64,000 nt of DNA, from NCBI RefSeq assembly GCF_947301925.1, contig NZ_CAMYUE010000001.1, positions 62,001-126,000 on the forward strand. The letters are read 5' to 3'. This document shows positions 1-8,932 of this stretch, in pieces. Origin of the DNA: an uncultured Ruminococcus sp. Lineage in GTDB: Bacteria > Bacillota > Clostridia > Oscillospirales > Ruminococcaceae. How positions within the stretch are numbered: the stretch's first letter is position 1; every line of letters starts with the position of its first letter. The translations under genes were made by a program, and so were the position numbers. Below the pieces are notes generated by a model, which was given only the letters and a program-made list of their open reading frames with translations, was not told the DNA's origin and did no database searches.

Positions 1-633
1 TGCCCGTCACAGCTGTCTCAGGGCTGGTTTGTCATAGGAAACGGCGTAAGAGTAGGCCTTGCCGGAATGTATTCCTCAACGTCTCCGCCTGTAATCACGG
101 ATCTAAGTTCACTTAACTTCCGTATCTCGCGGGAGGTCAGAGGCTGTGCTGACGGACTGTTTCCGCAGATATACGACAGAAACGTGATCATATGTGGCGG
201 AGTGGGTTCGGGAAAGACCACCATTCTACGCGAGCTCTGCCGTCTTAACGGCAGCCTGCGAAAGACCGCGCTCATAGACGAGCGCAATGAGATATCCTGC
301 TTCTGTGACGGTGCTCCGCGGTATGATGTTGGGCTCATGACCGATATACTGGTAAACTGTACCAGAAGCTTCGGTATCAGTTCAGCGGTCAGAACTATGT
401 CTCCAGAGCTGATAATCTGCGATGAAATAGCTTCATCGGAAGATACGGAGGCCATTGTTTCGGGCATAGCCTGCGGTGTGCGCTTTATTGTCACGGCTCA
501 CGGTGAGAATATGCAGGAGGCCTGCAAGCGTCCCGAGCTGAGATATCTTACGGAAAGCGGCCTGTTTCATCGTATTGTATTCCTGAAAGGCGCATCCCGT
601 CCGGGAGAAACAGGGGAGATAATAAGGCTATGA
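1..633 (+). CDS. spoIIIAA: Stage III sporulation protein AA (5' end missing)
   Basis: The reading frame is open from the first base, so the gene starts upstream of the window; 210 codons are visible, about two thirds of the usual ~310-residue protein. It is an AAA+/secretion-type ATPase thought to power the SpoIIIA-SpoIIQ channel between mother cell and forespore. A Walker A motif GGVGSGKT lies at 196-219, followed by a Walker B-like stretch ELIICDEIASSED and an ITAHG-like sensor region (seen as VTAHGEN). It overlaps the start of spoIIIAB by 4 nt, and the full AB-AH order follows, which makes the identification secure. Confidence 0.95.
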   Translation, partial: CPSQLSQGWFVIGNGVRVGLAGMYSSTSPPVITDLSSLNFRISREVRGCADGLFPQIYDRNVIICGGVGSGKTTILRELCRLNGSLRKTALIDERNEISCFCDGAPRYDVGLMTDILVNCTRSFGISSAVRTMSPELIICDEIASSEDTEAIVSGIACGVRFIVTAHGENMQEACKRPELRYLTESGLFHRIVFLKGASRPGETGEIIRL

Positions 634-1136
634 TATACATTCGGTTTACGGCTGTTGTACTTCTTGTACTGTGCGGCGGAGCCTGCGGCATATATAATGC
701 CGACAAGCTAAGAAGGCGTGTGGAGCTCTGCACCGAAGCTGAAAAGGCCATGCGGCTTTTTGAGGCGCTTATAAGGACAAGCGGTGCGGACGTTTACAGG
801 CTTATTGCTGCGGTGAAGGCGGAAAGACCTCAGAGACTGGGCTTTGTATACGGTCTTCCCGACAGCTTTTCATCGGACTGTGATATACGCCAGTGCTGGC
901 GGGAGCTCTTAATGCGGGAAAAAGACATACCCGACGAGGAAAAGCATATACTTCTCGATTTGGGAAATCTGCTTGGCACTACGGATATAGAGGGACAGCT
1001 CAGCTGCATATCAGCGCAGCTTGCTCTGATGTCCTCACTGCGTGAGCAGAGAGCCGCAGAATACCGACAAAAGGGAAGACTGTACCGCAGTCTCGGAGTA
1101 ATGGCAGGGATATCAGTGGGAATTATAATGATTTGA
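630..1136 (+). CDS. spoIIIAB: Stage III sporulation protein AB
   Basis: 168-residue protein in the second position of the spoIIIA operon. It has an N-terminal hydrophobic segment (about residues 4-22), a helical cytoplasmic middle and a second hydrophobic segment at the C-terminus, as in SpoIIIAB, a relative of the GspF platform proteins of type II secretion. The start ATG overlaps the spoIIIAA stop (ATGA-type overlap), so translation is probably coupled. The sequence alone is weakly conserved; the operon context decides the call. Confidence 0.9.
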   Translation: MIYIRFTAVVLLVLCGGACGIYNADKLRRRVELCTEAEKAMRLFEALIRTSGADVYRLIAAVKAERPQRLGFVYGLPDSFSSDCDIRQCWRELLMREKDIPDEEKHILLDLGNLLGTTDIEGQLSCISAQLALMSSLREQRAAEYRQKGRLYRSLGVMAGISVGIIMI

Positions 1137-1145
1137 GGGCAGAAA

Positions 1146-1343
1146 ATGGACATAGATCTCATTTTTAAGATCGCAGGGACAGGCATAATCGTGGCGGTGC
1201 TGAATCTTGTTCTGAAAAGGGCTGAGAGAGAGGAACAGGCCATGATGACTACACTTGCGGGACTGATAGTGGTACTCGTGGTCATAATCGACGAGATAAG
1301 CGAGCTTTTTGAAAAGGTGAAAACGGTTTTCGGGCTATGGTAG
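1146..1343 (+). CDS. spoIIIAC: Stage III sporulation protein AC
   Basis: 65-residue protein made almost entirely of two transmembrane helices separated by a short charged turn (KRAEREEQ, about residues 23-30). Size, topology and position match SpoIIIAC, a small membrane component of the feeding-tube channel. It overlaps spoIIIAD by 7 nt. Confidence 0.92.
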   Translation: MDIDLIFKIAGTGIIVAVLNLVLKRAEREEQAMMTTLAGLIVVLVVIIDEISELFEKVKTVFGLW

Positions 1344-1726
1344 ACAATTGCTTTTCCGTAGGGATATTCTGCGTGTGCGGAGCGCTTATATCCGTCATTT
1401 TGAAACAATATTGCTCTGAGGAAGCCCTTGCGGTATCCGTAGGAGTCTGCGCTTCTGTGCTTATTGGCTTTGTAGTCATGCTGGACGCCCCGTTTGCGGA
1501 GCTCCGCGGCATGATGCTCTCGGCAGGCATATCTGAGGGCTGTATATCCGTGATATTCAAGGCTGTGGGGATATGCTGCATCACTCATATCTCTGCTGAG
1601 CTCTGTCGTGACAGCGGTGAGGGCGCCATGGCTGCGGCGGCAGAGCTGTGGGGACGGGGAGCCCTTATCGTTATTGCGGTCCCCGTTCTTGAGGAGTTTG
1701 TGGGCCTGCTGGACACACTGATATAG
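1337..1726 (+). CDS. spoIIIAD: Stage III sporulation protein AD
   Basis: 129-residue integral membrane protein with three to four hydrophobic helices, matching SpoIIIAD in length and operon position. SpoIIIAC and AD are related to each other and sit in the forespore-engulfing membrane with the rest of the complex. The start overlaps the end of spoIIIAC; spoIIIAE begins 7 nt downstream. Confidence 0.9.
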   Translation: MVDNCFSVGIFCVCGALISVILKQYCSEEALAVSVGVCASVLIGFVVMLDAPFAELRGMMLSAGISEGCISVIFKAVGICCITHISAELCRDSGEGAMAAAAELWGRGALIVIAVPVLEEFVGLLDTLI

Positions 1727-1733
1727 GTGGAAT

Positions 1734-2819
1734 ATGAAAAGATCATTTGGAATGCTTTTTATCATTATATTGCTGCTGTTTTTTGCAGTTCCGGTCAGAG
1801 CAAATGCGGAGGATGAAACTGCTTCCGGGTCTTGTTTCTGCACTGAGCTTGACGGCATACTCAGCGATAACGATATCGGGTACAGCACCGATGAACTGAC
1901 CGATATGAGCTTTTCTCAGCTTAGCGGAGAAGTAGCTGACAGAGTCAGCGTCCGCGGTCTCCCGGCACTTCTGGGGACTATTATTCTTGTAACGGTAATA
2001 ACGGCGGCTGTAAGATCAGCAGGCACATTGTCACCGTCCAATTCAGATATATCGGGAACCGTCAGCGTTCTTGCAGCTGTTACGGTCATATCTCCGCACC
2101 TGTTTGACGTTATGGGAGCTTCCGTTGAAGCAGTTCAGACGGGAGGAGCCTTTATCGCGGTATTCATACCTGTTTTTGCTGGAGTTACGGCGGCTATGGG
2201 AGGAATTACCTCGGCAGGTATCTACGATATGGCAGTGCTTGCAGCCTCTGAGCTCATAGTTCAGCTGACAGGGAGCCTTCTCATGCCGATAGTCAGAGCC
2301 TCAGTCATGCTTTCGGCAACGGGCAGCGTTTTCGGCGGTGAGGGTCTCGGCAGTCTTGTTAAGCTCATAAAAAAGCTTATCACATGGACTATGACGGTGG
2401 CGATGACACTGTTCAGCGGCCTGCTTACGCTGAAATGCACACTGGCAGGAAAGGCGGACGGAGCAGCCTCAAAGACAACCCGTTTCGTTATATCGGGACT
2501 TGTCCCCGTTGTGGGCGGAGCCGTAAACGACGCATATTCAACAGTCCGCGGCAGCATTGATATCGTGCGGAGCTCCGTGGGCACGGCAGGCTGTATCGCT
2601 GTTGCGCTGATCTTCCTGCCGCCCATAATACAGCTTCTGCTGTTCCGAGCGGTCATGTGGACAGGGGCAGCGGTGGGTGAGCTTTTTTCCGTGGAGAGTA
2701 TGTCGGAGCTGCTCAGATCACTTGACGCAGCTCTTGCCATAGTACAGGCCGTTCTGGTCTGCTATGGCATGATGTTCATACTTTCCTCGGCCATACTATT
2801 ACAGACGGCAGGTGGTTGA
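1734..2819 (+). CDS. spoIIIAE: Stage III sporulation protein AE
   Basis: 361-residue polytopic membrane protein. It begins with a signal-peptide-like segment ending near ANA (about residue 25), a short soluble stretch, then seven or so hydrophobic helices; the region VSGLVP-like (VISGLVPVVGGAV) is typical of the family. SpoIIIAE is the largest membrane subunit of the channel and is normally close to this length (~390). A GGTGGAATATG context supports the ATG chosen. It overlaps spoIIIAF by 8 nt. Confidence 0.94.
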   Translation: MKRSFGMLFIIILLLFFAVPVRANAEDETASGSCFCTELDGILSDNDIGYSTDELTDMSFSQLSGEVADRVSVRGLPALLGTIILVTVITAAVRSAGTLSPSNSDISGTVSVLAAVTVISPHLFDVMGASVEAVQTGGAFIAVFIPVFAGVTAAMGGITSAGIYDMAVLAASELIVQLTGSLLMPIVRASVMLSATGSVFGGEGLGSLVKLIKKLITWTMTVAMTLFSGLLTLKCTLAGKADGAASKTTRFVISGLVPVVGGAVNDAYSTVRGSIDIVRSSVGTAGCIAVALIFLPPIIQLLLFRAVMWTGAAVGELFSVESMSELLRSLDAALAIVQAVLVCYGMMFILSSAILLQTAGG

Positions 2820-3282
2820 AATGAAGGAACTGACATCGGCAGCAGGGGGAGTGTGCGCAGTATCTGCGCTGATATGCGTTCTGCGCATGATATCGGGCGG
2901 CACAAGGCTGAAGTCTCAGGCGGAGCTGCTGATGAAGCTTATCCTCGGAATGGCTGTGGCGGCAGTTTTCACCGACGGTATATCGGACTTTGAGATGCCT
3001 GAAGCATTAAGCGGCAGCGGTACGGACTACAGTATCATGTCGCAGGTCTGTGACGAGGAGGTGGCTGCCAGGGCAGGGGAGAATATCTCGGAGGTGCTCC
3101 GCGGACAGCTCCGCGCGGCGGGGATAGATGCGGAAAAAATAAGGACAGAGGTTAATATTTTGCAGGACGGCAACATAACTATTAGTAGGGTCGTAATAAG
3201 CACAGAGGATATCGAAGCTGCCGCCGCAGTTATCCGCAGCAGTCTCGGGCAGGAAACGGAGGTCGTGAATGGAGATGGCTGA
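2812..3282 (+). CDS. spoIIIAF: Stage III sporulation protein AF
   Basis: 156-residue protein with two N-terminal transmembrane helices (about residues 10-28 and 38-56) and a soluble C-terminal domain. This matches SpoIIIAF, whose extracytoplasmic domain resembles ring-forming secretion proteins. The GTG at 2812 overlaps the spoIIIAE stop; an ATG three codons later (2821) is the alternative start. It overlaps spoIIIAG by 14 nt. Confidence 0.9.
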   Translation: MVEMKELTSAAGGVCAVSALICVLRMISGGTRLKSQAELLMKLILGMAVAAVFTDGISDFEMPEALSGSGTDYSIMSQVCDEEVAARAGENISEVLRGQLRAAGIDAEKIRTEVNILQDGNITISRVVISTEDIEAAAAVIRSSLGQETEVVNGDG

Positions 3283-3796
3283 AAAAATAAGGGAGCTTAT
3301 AAAACAGAGGAAATGGGCTGTATTCATGACAGTCTGCGGCTGCGGGGGAATGCTGCTGATAATGATATCGTCCCTTATACCTGATAAGGCGGAGCCTGTA
3401 AAAGCTGCGGACAGCAGTTGTTTCAGTATATGTGACGCCGACAGCTTCTGTCATGAGACAGAGCAGAGGCTGGCAGCATTCCTCAGCGATATCGACGGTG
3501 CAGGAGAGGTAAAGGTCTATCTTTCGGCAGGCAGCAGTCAGCGTTACATCTATGCCGCCGAGGGTCGCCGAAGCCGCTCCGACAGCAAAACAGAGGAGGA
3601 AGAAAAGTATGTTATGATCGGCAGCGGAAGTGAAAAGAGCGCCCTTGTGGAGACCGTTGAGCTGCCCGAGATAAAGGGCGCCGTCATAGTATGCGGCGGC
3701 GGAGACGACGCTGCCGTAAGGGAAAGGATGTACAAGGCCGCTTCGGCGGCACTGGGTATATCAACAGCGAAGATATATGTTTCAAAACTAAGATAA
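3269..3796 (+). CDS. spoIIIAG: Stage III sporulation protein AG
   Basis: 175-residue bitopic membrane protein with one transmembrane segment at about residues 16-36 and a long extracytoplasmic domain ending in a ring-building-motif fold. The internal stretch GAVIVCGGG followed by VRERMYKAASAAL is typical of SpoIIIAG, which forms a large ring in the inter-membrane space. The gene order AF-AG-AH confirms it. Confidence 0.93.
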   Translation: MEMAEKIRELIKQRKWAVFMTVCGCGGMLLIMISSLIPDKAEPVKAADSSCFSICDADSFCHETEQRLAAFLSDIDGAGEVKVYLSAGSSQRYIYAAEGRRSRSDSKTEEEEKYVMIGSGSEKSALVETVELPEIKGAVIVCGGGDDAAVRERMYKAASAALGISTAKIYVSKLR

Positions 3797-3810
3797 AAGG
3801 AGATAATTCT

Positions 3811-4362
3811 ATGAAAAAACCATCACTTATCATCGGAAAAAAGCAGATAATCATGACCTGTCTCACACTTATGCTGGCGGTGGCGGTCTACATAAACTAT
3901 ACCGCTTCACCGAAGCTTCCCGACGATGGCGGCTCTGCGGTATTTTCGGAGGAGACCGAAAAGGTCAGATACGGCGAGACTGAGTTCGTCAACGCTGATG
4001 CAGAACCTATGGCCGCAGACTATTTTGCACAGGCGCGTCTCGATAAGCTGAAGGACAGGGACGAGGCTGTACAGACTCTCCAGACAATGATAGGAGGAGG
4101 GGACGTCACAGAGGACGAAATGGTGTCCAACGCCCTTGACGCCGTACAGGTATCGAAGCTCATTGAGAGCGAGGGCACCATAGAATCACTGATAAAGGCT
4201 CAGGGCTTTCAGGACTGCATTGCCTATCTTGATGGAGAGAATGCAAAGATAGTAGTCAAGACCGAGGGACTTGACAAGGGGCAGGCAGCGTCCATAAAGG
4301 AGATCATTCTGGAGGAAACAGATGTCCCCGCAGAAAATATCAGAATTTTTGAGGTAAAATAG
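3811..4362 (+). CDS. spoIIIAH: Stage III sporulation protein AH
   Basis: 183-residue protein. The ATG at 3811 is chosen because AAAGGAGA lies 8-10 nt upstream and a transmembrane segment follows directly (residues about 12-27); longer in-frame starts lie inside spoIIIAG. The extracytoplasmic domain has the YscJ/FliF-like fold of SpoIIIAH, which binds SpoIIQ across the forespore membranes. It is the last gene of the operon; no clear terminator follows, and a new promoter starts one base after its stop codon. Confidence 0.94.
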   Translation: MKKPSLIIGKKQIIMTCLTLMLAVAVYINYTASPKLPDDGGSAVFSEETEKVRYGETEFVNADAEPMAADYFAQARLDKLKDRDEAVQTLQTMIGGGDVTEDEMVSNALDAVQVSKLIESEGTIESLIKAQGFQDCIAYLDGENAKIVVKTEGLDKGQAASIKEIILEETDVPAENIRIFEVK

Positions 4363-4391
4363 TTGAACTGAGAGAAATTATTTGGTATAAT
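4363..4391 (+). promoter_or_regulatory. SigA-type promoter for the Asp23-nusB-xse operon
   Basis: TTGAAC at 4363-4368, a 17-nt spacer, TATAAT at 4386-4391. It separates the housekeeping block from the sporulation operon, so these genes need not depend on sporulation control. Confidence 0.8.
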
Positions 4392-4461
4392 ATAATAGTA
4401 AGGGTGTAAGCACAGCTTTGATTAAAAAATACACTCAAATATTTGCCAACGGAGGTCCGAC

Positions 4462-4803
4462 ATGGAAGTTGAAGAGATGAAGCCTGAGGTATCAAGCAGA
4501 CTTAAAATATCAGAGGACGTACTCATATCTGTCGCAAAGCTTGCGGCTCTTGATGTAAAGGGCGTTGCGAGCCTTGGCGGAGAAGTGGGCAAGATGAGCA
4601 AGCTTCGCAGGAACGGCCCCATAAAGATCAGTATGATGGGCGATGTAGCGGCTATAGATATGAAGATAGTCATTAAGAGCGGCGAGAAGGCCTGCAATGT
4701 AGCTCAGGAAGTACAGACCGCGGTCAAGGAGAATGTCCAGAATATGACAGGAGTTCCCGTTGCAAGAGTCAACGTAACAGTCAGCGGAGTTGTATTTGAA
4801 TGA
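4462..4803 (+). CDS. Asp23/Gls24 family protein (YqhY-like)
   Basis: 113-residue protein with the Asp23/Gls24 fold: an N-terminal ISEDVLISVAKLAALDVKGV helix followed by beta strands ending VPVARVNVTVSGV. In Bacillus the equivalent yqhY sits between accBC and nusB; here accB and accC are absent but the place next to nusB is kept. AACGGAGGTCCG provides a ribosome binding site. Members act at the membrane or cell envelope and are linked to fatty-acid synthesis in Bacillus; the function here is inferred from position. Confidence 0.88.
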   Translation: MEVEEMKPEVSSRLKISEDVLISVAKLAALDVKGVASLGGEVGKMSKLRRNGPIKISMMGDVAAIDMKIVIKSGEKACNVAQEVQTAVKENVQNMTGVPVARVNVTVSGVVFE

Positions 4804-5249
4804 TCCGCAGATACGCGCAGACCGATCTTGAGGGAGCAGCGGAGGTATTCCGTGCTGCCTTTGCGGGAGAGCCGTGGAACGAGGACTGGTCCTATGAGCT
4901 TGCAGCCCGCAGGATAAGCGAACTGATGTCCGCACCTCAGTCGGCAGGCTATGTGAATGAGGAAAACGGCGTTATCACCGCCATTCTCTGCGGAAGGGTA
5001 CTGCACTATCTTCGCGGTGCCGAGTATGTCATTGACGAGTTCTGTGTTTCTCCCTCGTCGCAGAGACAGGGGACGGGAACAGCCGTTATTGAATACGCAG
5101 CCTCGGAGCTGAAAGCAGAGGGCGTTGCGGCAATGGCGCTCATGACCGCAAGAGGCTTCCCCAGCGAGAAGTTTTACCTCAGAAACGGTTTTGAAGGAAA
5201 CGACGGTATGGTATTCATGTACCGTTCAATAAAAGGAGAATGTAAATGA
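4800..5249 (+). CDS. GNAT family N-acetyltransferase
   Basis: 149-residue single-domain acetyltransferase. Strand beta4 is followed by the acetyl-CoA loop SPSSQRQGTGTAVIEYA (R/Q-x-x-G-x-G/A pattern, about residues 81-97), and the C-terminus has the ALMTARGFPSEKFYLRNGFE pattern common in the family. It is ATGA-coupled to both the Asp23 gene and nusB. The substrate cannot be read from the sequence. It is an insertion relative to the Bacillus arrangement. Confidence 0.85.
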   Translation: MIRRYAQTDLEGAAEVFRAAFAGEPWNEDWSYELAARRISELMSAPQSAGYVNEENGVITAILCGRVLHYLRGAEYVIDEFCVSPSSQRQGTGTAVIEYAASELKAEGVAAMALMTARGFPSEKFYLRNGFEGNDGMVFMYRSIKGECK

Positions 5250-5662
5250 CAAGACGTGAAATAAGAGACAGCGCATTCAAGCTGGTATTTGAACAGCTTC
5301 TGCGCGACGATGATATAAACGAGCTCTACGAGATCGCCGAGGAGATTGACGAGATCACCGTCAACGACGAGGTGAAGAAGATCGTTGAGGGCACACTCAC
5401 TCATGCAGAGGAGCTTGACGGTATAATCTCCAGATACAGCAAGTCCAGGAGCATTTCCCGTATCTCAAAGCTGAATCTTGCTATACTCCGTATCGCTATG
5501 TACGAGTCGCTCTATGACGACAATACTCCCATGAATGCGGCTATAAGCGAGGCGATAAAGCTCTCCATGATGTATACCTATCAGGAGGACACAGCCTTTA
5601 TCAACGGAGTTCTCGGCGCATTTTCAAGAGATACCCGGAAGGCAGATGGCGAAGATGCCTGA
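5246..5662 (+). CDS. nusB: Transcription antitermination factor NusB
   Basis: 138-residue all-helical protein beginning TRREIRDSAFKLVFE and containing ISRISKLNLAILRIAMYE and NAAISEAIKLS, the hallmark regions of NusB. It binds boxA RNA with NusE (S10) in rRNA antitermination. Length is normal. The 3' end overlaps the next gene by 17 nt. Confidence 0.96.
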   Translation: MTRREIRDSAFKLVFEQLLRDDDINELYEIAEEIDEITVNDEVKKIVEGTLTHAEELDGIISRYSKSRSISRISKLNLAILRIAMYESLYDDNTPMNAAISEAIKLSMMYTYQEDTAFINGVLGAFSRDTRKADGEDA

Positions 5663-6602
5663 GTTTCTCGGAATAGATACCAGCAATTACACTACCTCGG
5701 CGGCGGTATACGTCAGCGGGGAGAACAGGATATACCAGACGAAAAAGCTGCTCCCCGTCAGGGAAGGCGAGCTGGGACTGAGACAGAGCGACGCAGTATT
5801 CCATCACACAAAACAGCTTCCCGAGATGATAGAGAAGCTGTTCAGCGGAAACATTCTCGGGGCTCCCCGTGTTGTGACCGCTTCTGCGAGACCGCGGAAT
5901 ACCGAAGGCTCCTATATGCCCTGCTTTCTTTGCGGAGAGGGCTTTGCGCGTTCTTATTCGGCAGTAACGGGCGCAAGGCTGTACACCACCTCGCATCAGG
6001 TGGGACATATACTTGCGGCTCTGTATTCCGCGGACAGGCTGGATCTTGTCAGGGAGCCCTTCATTGCTTTCCATGTGAGCGGCGGCACAACAGACTGTCT
6101 GCTGTGTGAGCCCGACGAGGAGGAGGTGCTTCGCATCACCGAGATCGGAACTTCCCTCGATCTGAAGGCGGGACAGGCCGTTGACCGTGTGGGCGTTATG
6201 CTTGGACTTCGCTTCCCATGCGGCGCAGAACTGGAAAAGCTTGCCGCAGCCGCCGACAGGCACTATAAAGTAAAGCCTGTACTGAAGGACGGCAGCTGCT
6301 GTCTTTCGGGAGTAGAGAACAAATGCAGGAGTATGCTGGAAAAGGGAGAGACTCCCGGGAATATTGCGGCATACTGCCTTGATAATATTGCAGAGACAGT
6401 GATCGCCATGACGGCTTACGCCGTGGAGAACCGCGGGGAGCTCCCGCTGGTTTTCGCAGGGGGAGTGATGTCGGACGTCATTATCCGCGACAGGATAATT
6501 TCCCGATTCCCCTCGGCAAGCTTCGCACAGCCGCAGTTCTCCTGCGACAATGCGGCAGGAGTGGCGATATACGGCTATCTGAAAAGCACAGGAGATAAAT
6601 GA
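5646..6602 (+). CDS. TsaD/Kae1-like (peptidase M22 family) paralog
   Basis: 318-residue ASKHA-fold protein beginning FLGIDTSNYTTSAAVY. It resembles TsaD (t6A tRNA modification) and keeps the metal-binding HxxxH as SHQVGHILAALY, but the usual VSGGHT is VSGGTTD and the protein is shorter than TsaD. This looks like the clostridial second copy often placed where folD lies in Bacillus. A later ATG at 5655 is an alternative start. Whether it binds ATP and metal like TsaD is unknown. Confidence 0.78.
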   Translation: MAKMPEFLGIDTSNYTTSAAVYVSGENRIYQTKKLLPVREGELGLRQSDAVFHHTKQLPEMIEKLFSGNILGAPRVVTASARPRNTEGSYMPCFLCGEGFARSYSAVTGARLYTTSHQVGHILAALYSADRLDLVREPFIAFHVSGGTTDCLLCEPDEEEVLRITEIGTSLDLKAGQAVDRVGVMLGLRFPCGAELEKLAAAADRHYKVKPVLKDGSCCLSGVENKCRSMLEKGETPGNIAAYCLDNIAETVIAMTAYAVENRGELPLVFAGGVMSDVIIRDRIISRFPSASFAQPQFSCDNAAGVAIYGYLKSTGDK

Positions 6603-7792
6603 TGCCTGTAATCACAGTTACACAGATAAACAGATACATCGGCTCCATACTGAAAAATGACCGTAATATCCAGGGTATAATGGTCCGCGGAGAGATATCC
6701 AACTATGTGAAGCATTTCCGCAGCGGCCATGTTTATTTCACTCTGAAGGACAGCGAGAGCGCGGTAAAAGCCGTGATGTTCGCAAATTCCGCAGCCCGTC
6801 TGAAGTTTGAGCCCGAGGACGGCATGGCGGTGATAGTTTCGGGAAGTATAGGAGTATACGAACGTGACGGAGCCTATCAGCTCTACGTCAACGACATAAT
6901 CCCCGAGGGTGCAGGCGCGGCAGGCGCAGCTCTGGAGCAGCTGAAGAAAAAGCTGCAGAAGGAGGGCATATTCGATACCGCCCACAAGCGGCCCATACCG
7001 CCCATGCCGAAGAAAATTGGCGCAGTAACCTCACTCAGCGGCGCGGCGGTCAGGGATATCATAAATGTACTTTCAAGGAGATACCCCATAGGCGAGGTCT
7101 ATGCGGTAAATGCACAGGTACAGGGCGAGGGCGCTCCCGAGTCGGTATGCAGGGGCATACTTCGCGCAGAGGCCGCAGGCTGCGACGTTATAATCGTGGG
7201 ACGCGGCGGAGGCTCCAGCGAGGATCTCAGCGCGTTCAATACGGAAAAGGTGGCCTATGCCATATACAACTGCAAGGTGCCTGTGATCTCGGCCGTAGGA
7301 CACGAGACCGACTTTACCATAGCCGATCTGGCCGCGGACCTGAGAGCTCCTACTCCTTCAGCGGCGGCAGAGCTGGCAGCTCCCGATATCTCACTGCTGT
7401 ATGAGAAGATATCCGTGCTGGAACGCCGCGAAGAAAAGGCTGCCCTTGCGGTCCTTGACAGGAGCACGGACAGGTTCATCGCACTGAATGCCCGGCTGGC
7501 AGCTCAGTCGCCCGACAACAGGCTGAAGTTGACCGAGGAAAGGCTTTCGTCTCTTGACAGACGCCGTGAGACCGCGTTTCTCCGCTATATGGAGAGCCTT
7601 GAGCGTAAGCTGGGCGAAAAGGCGGCAAAGCTTGACAGCCTTAGTCCGCTGAAGGTGCTTTCCAGAGGCTATTCTCTGGTCTACAAGGAAGACAAGCTGC
7701 TCAGCAGCTCCGAAAGCATAAGTAAGGGCGACAAGGTCAGGATAACCTTCGGAAGCGGCGGTGCTGAGGCCGAAATAACTGATAAATGGTGA
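6599..7792 (+). CDS. xseA: Exodeoxyribonuclease VII large subunit
   Basis: 397 residues. An N-terminal OB-fold domain (about 1-100, with VRGEISNYVKHFRSGHVYF) is followed by the catalytic domain containing the hallmark GRGGGSSEDL (201-210) and VGHETDFTIADLAADLRAPTPSAAAE-type region (only part quoted by family convention), then a coiled-coil. The subunit joins XseB to degrade single-stranded DNA. ATGA overlap with the previous gene; xseB follows 4 nt downstream. Confidence 0.97.
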   Translation: MMPVITVTQINRYIGSILKNDRNIQGIMVRGEISNYVKHFRSGHVYFTLKDSESAVKAVMFANSAARLKFEPEDGMAVIVSGSIGVYERDGAYQLYVNDIIPEGAGAAGAALEQLKKKLQKEGIFDTAHKRPIPPMPKKIGAVTSLSGAAVRDIINVLSRRYPIGEVYAVNAQVQGEGAPESVCRGILRAEAAGCDVIIVGRGGGSSEDLSAFNTEKVAYAIYNCKVPVISAVGHETDFTIADLAADLRAPTPSAAAELAAPDISLLYEKISVLERREEKAALAVLDRSTDRFIALNARLAAQSPDNRLKLTEERLSSLDRRRETAFLRYMESLERKLGEKAAKLDSLSPLKVLSRGYSLVYKEDKLLSSSESISKGDKVRITFGSGGAEAEITDKW

Positions 7793-7796
7793 TAAA

Positions 7797-8000
7797 ATGG
7801 CAAAGAAAGTAACTTTTGAGGATAATATGACGCGGCTGGGACAGATAGTTGCGGAGCTTGAAAAGGGCGATATTCAGCTTGAAAAGGCAGTGGAGCTCTA
7901 CGGCGAGGGCGTAAAGCTCTCGGCAGCCTGCCGCAGACAGCTGGACGAGGCACAGATAAAGATAACGGAGGACGGCGGAGAAACACCGCCGGAGGATTAA
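7797..8000 (+). CDS. xseB: Exodeoxyribonuclease VII small subunit
   Basis: 67-residue helical protein with the XseB signature FEDNMTRLGQIVAELEKGD followed by LEKAVELYGEGVKL. It binds the coiled-coil of XseA. Length and the tight position between xseA and the prenyl synthase gene are standard for Firmicutes. Confidence 0.96.
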   Translation: MAKKVTFEDNMTRLGQIVAELEKGDIQLEKAVELYGEGVKLSAACRRQLDEAQIKITEDGGETPPED

Positions 8001-8002
8001 TT

Positions 8003-8893
8003 ATGGCAGATTTCAAGGAAAAGCTCAATGAGTACATCACCTTCACGGAAGAAAACCTGAAGAAATACAATACACATTCGGACAGCATGGCTGCGCAGAA
8101 AAACCTTATCGACGCCATGAATTATTCTCTTGAGGCTGGCGGAAAGAGGATCCGTCCCGTGCTGGTCTACGCCTTCTGCAACGCACTTGGCGGAGACTAC
8201 AGGAAGGCCTGCGCACCTGCTGCGGCTATCGAGATGATACACACATTTTCATTGATACACGACGACCTTCCCGCAATGGACAACGACGATTTCCGCCGCG
8301 GAAAGCCATCGTGCCACAAGGCCTTCGGCGAGGCTATGGCCATACTTGCAGGCGACGCTCTTTCGGTGCAGCCCTTTGAGATCATCGCCGACGACCATAA
8401 CCTCACAGCAGAACAGAAAGTAAAGGTTATATCCTGTCTGGCAAAGGCAGTGGGCAGGGCAGGCATGATAGGCGGACAGGTCATTGACATGGAAAACGAG
8501 GAGCGCAGCGACGTGGACGAAGCAAATCTCCGCAATATGTACCGCCACAAGACGGGGCAGCTCATAGCTGTGTCCTGCATGATGGGCTGTATATGCGCAG
8601 GCGCCGACGAGGAAACTATAGCAACAGCCGCTGATTACGGCTTCAGGCTTGGCCTTGCCTTCCAGATAGTGGACGATATACTTGACGTCACAAGCACCAC
8701 TGAGGAGCTGGGCAAGCCCGTGGGCAGCGATCAGGAGGAAAACAAGACCACCTTCGTGACGCTTTACGGCGTTGAAAAGGCTCAGGAAATAGCAAATGCA
8801 GTTACAGACGAGGCTCTCGGCTGCCTTGAAAAATTCGGAAACGATCCATTCCTCACACAGCTGACGGAAATGCTTCTGAAAAGAAAGAATTAA
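8003..8893 (+). CDS. ispA: Polyprenyl (farnesyl) diphosphate synthase
   Basis: 296-residue trans-prenyltransferase. The first aspartate-rich motif is DDLPAMDND (D87, D88, D93) and the second is DDILD (224-228); GGKRIRPVL at residues 46-54 binds the pyrophosphate. It condenses IPP with allylic diphosphates to make farnesyl or geranyl diphosphate. It lies just upstream of dxs, so both ends of isoprenoid supply are encoded together. Confidence 0.95.
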   Translation: MADFKEKLNEYITFTEENLKKYNTHSDSMAAQKNLIDAMNYSLEAGGKRIRPVLVYAFCNALGGDYRKACAPAAAIEMIHTFSLIHDDLPAMDNDDFRRGKPSCHKAFGEAMAILAGDALSVQPFEIIADDHNLTAEQKVKVISCLAKAVGRAGMIGGQVIDMENEERSDVDEANLRNMYRHKTGQLIAVSCMMGCICAGADEETIATAADYGFRLGLAFQIVDDILDVTSTTEELGKPVGSDQEENKTTFVTLYGVEKAQEIANAVTDEALGCLEKFGNDPFLTQLTEMLLKRKN

Positions 8894-8932
8894 CGTAAAG
8901 GAGCTGCGGAGTGTCTCCGCATTTCGTAAAAA

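Noticed and set aside
830..1888. 352-codon open frame on the minus strand
   Set aside because: It lies wholly opposite spoIIIAB-AE, has no ribosome binding site, and its composition (Ser/Ile/Thr-rich) is that of an antisense shadow.
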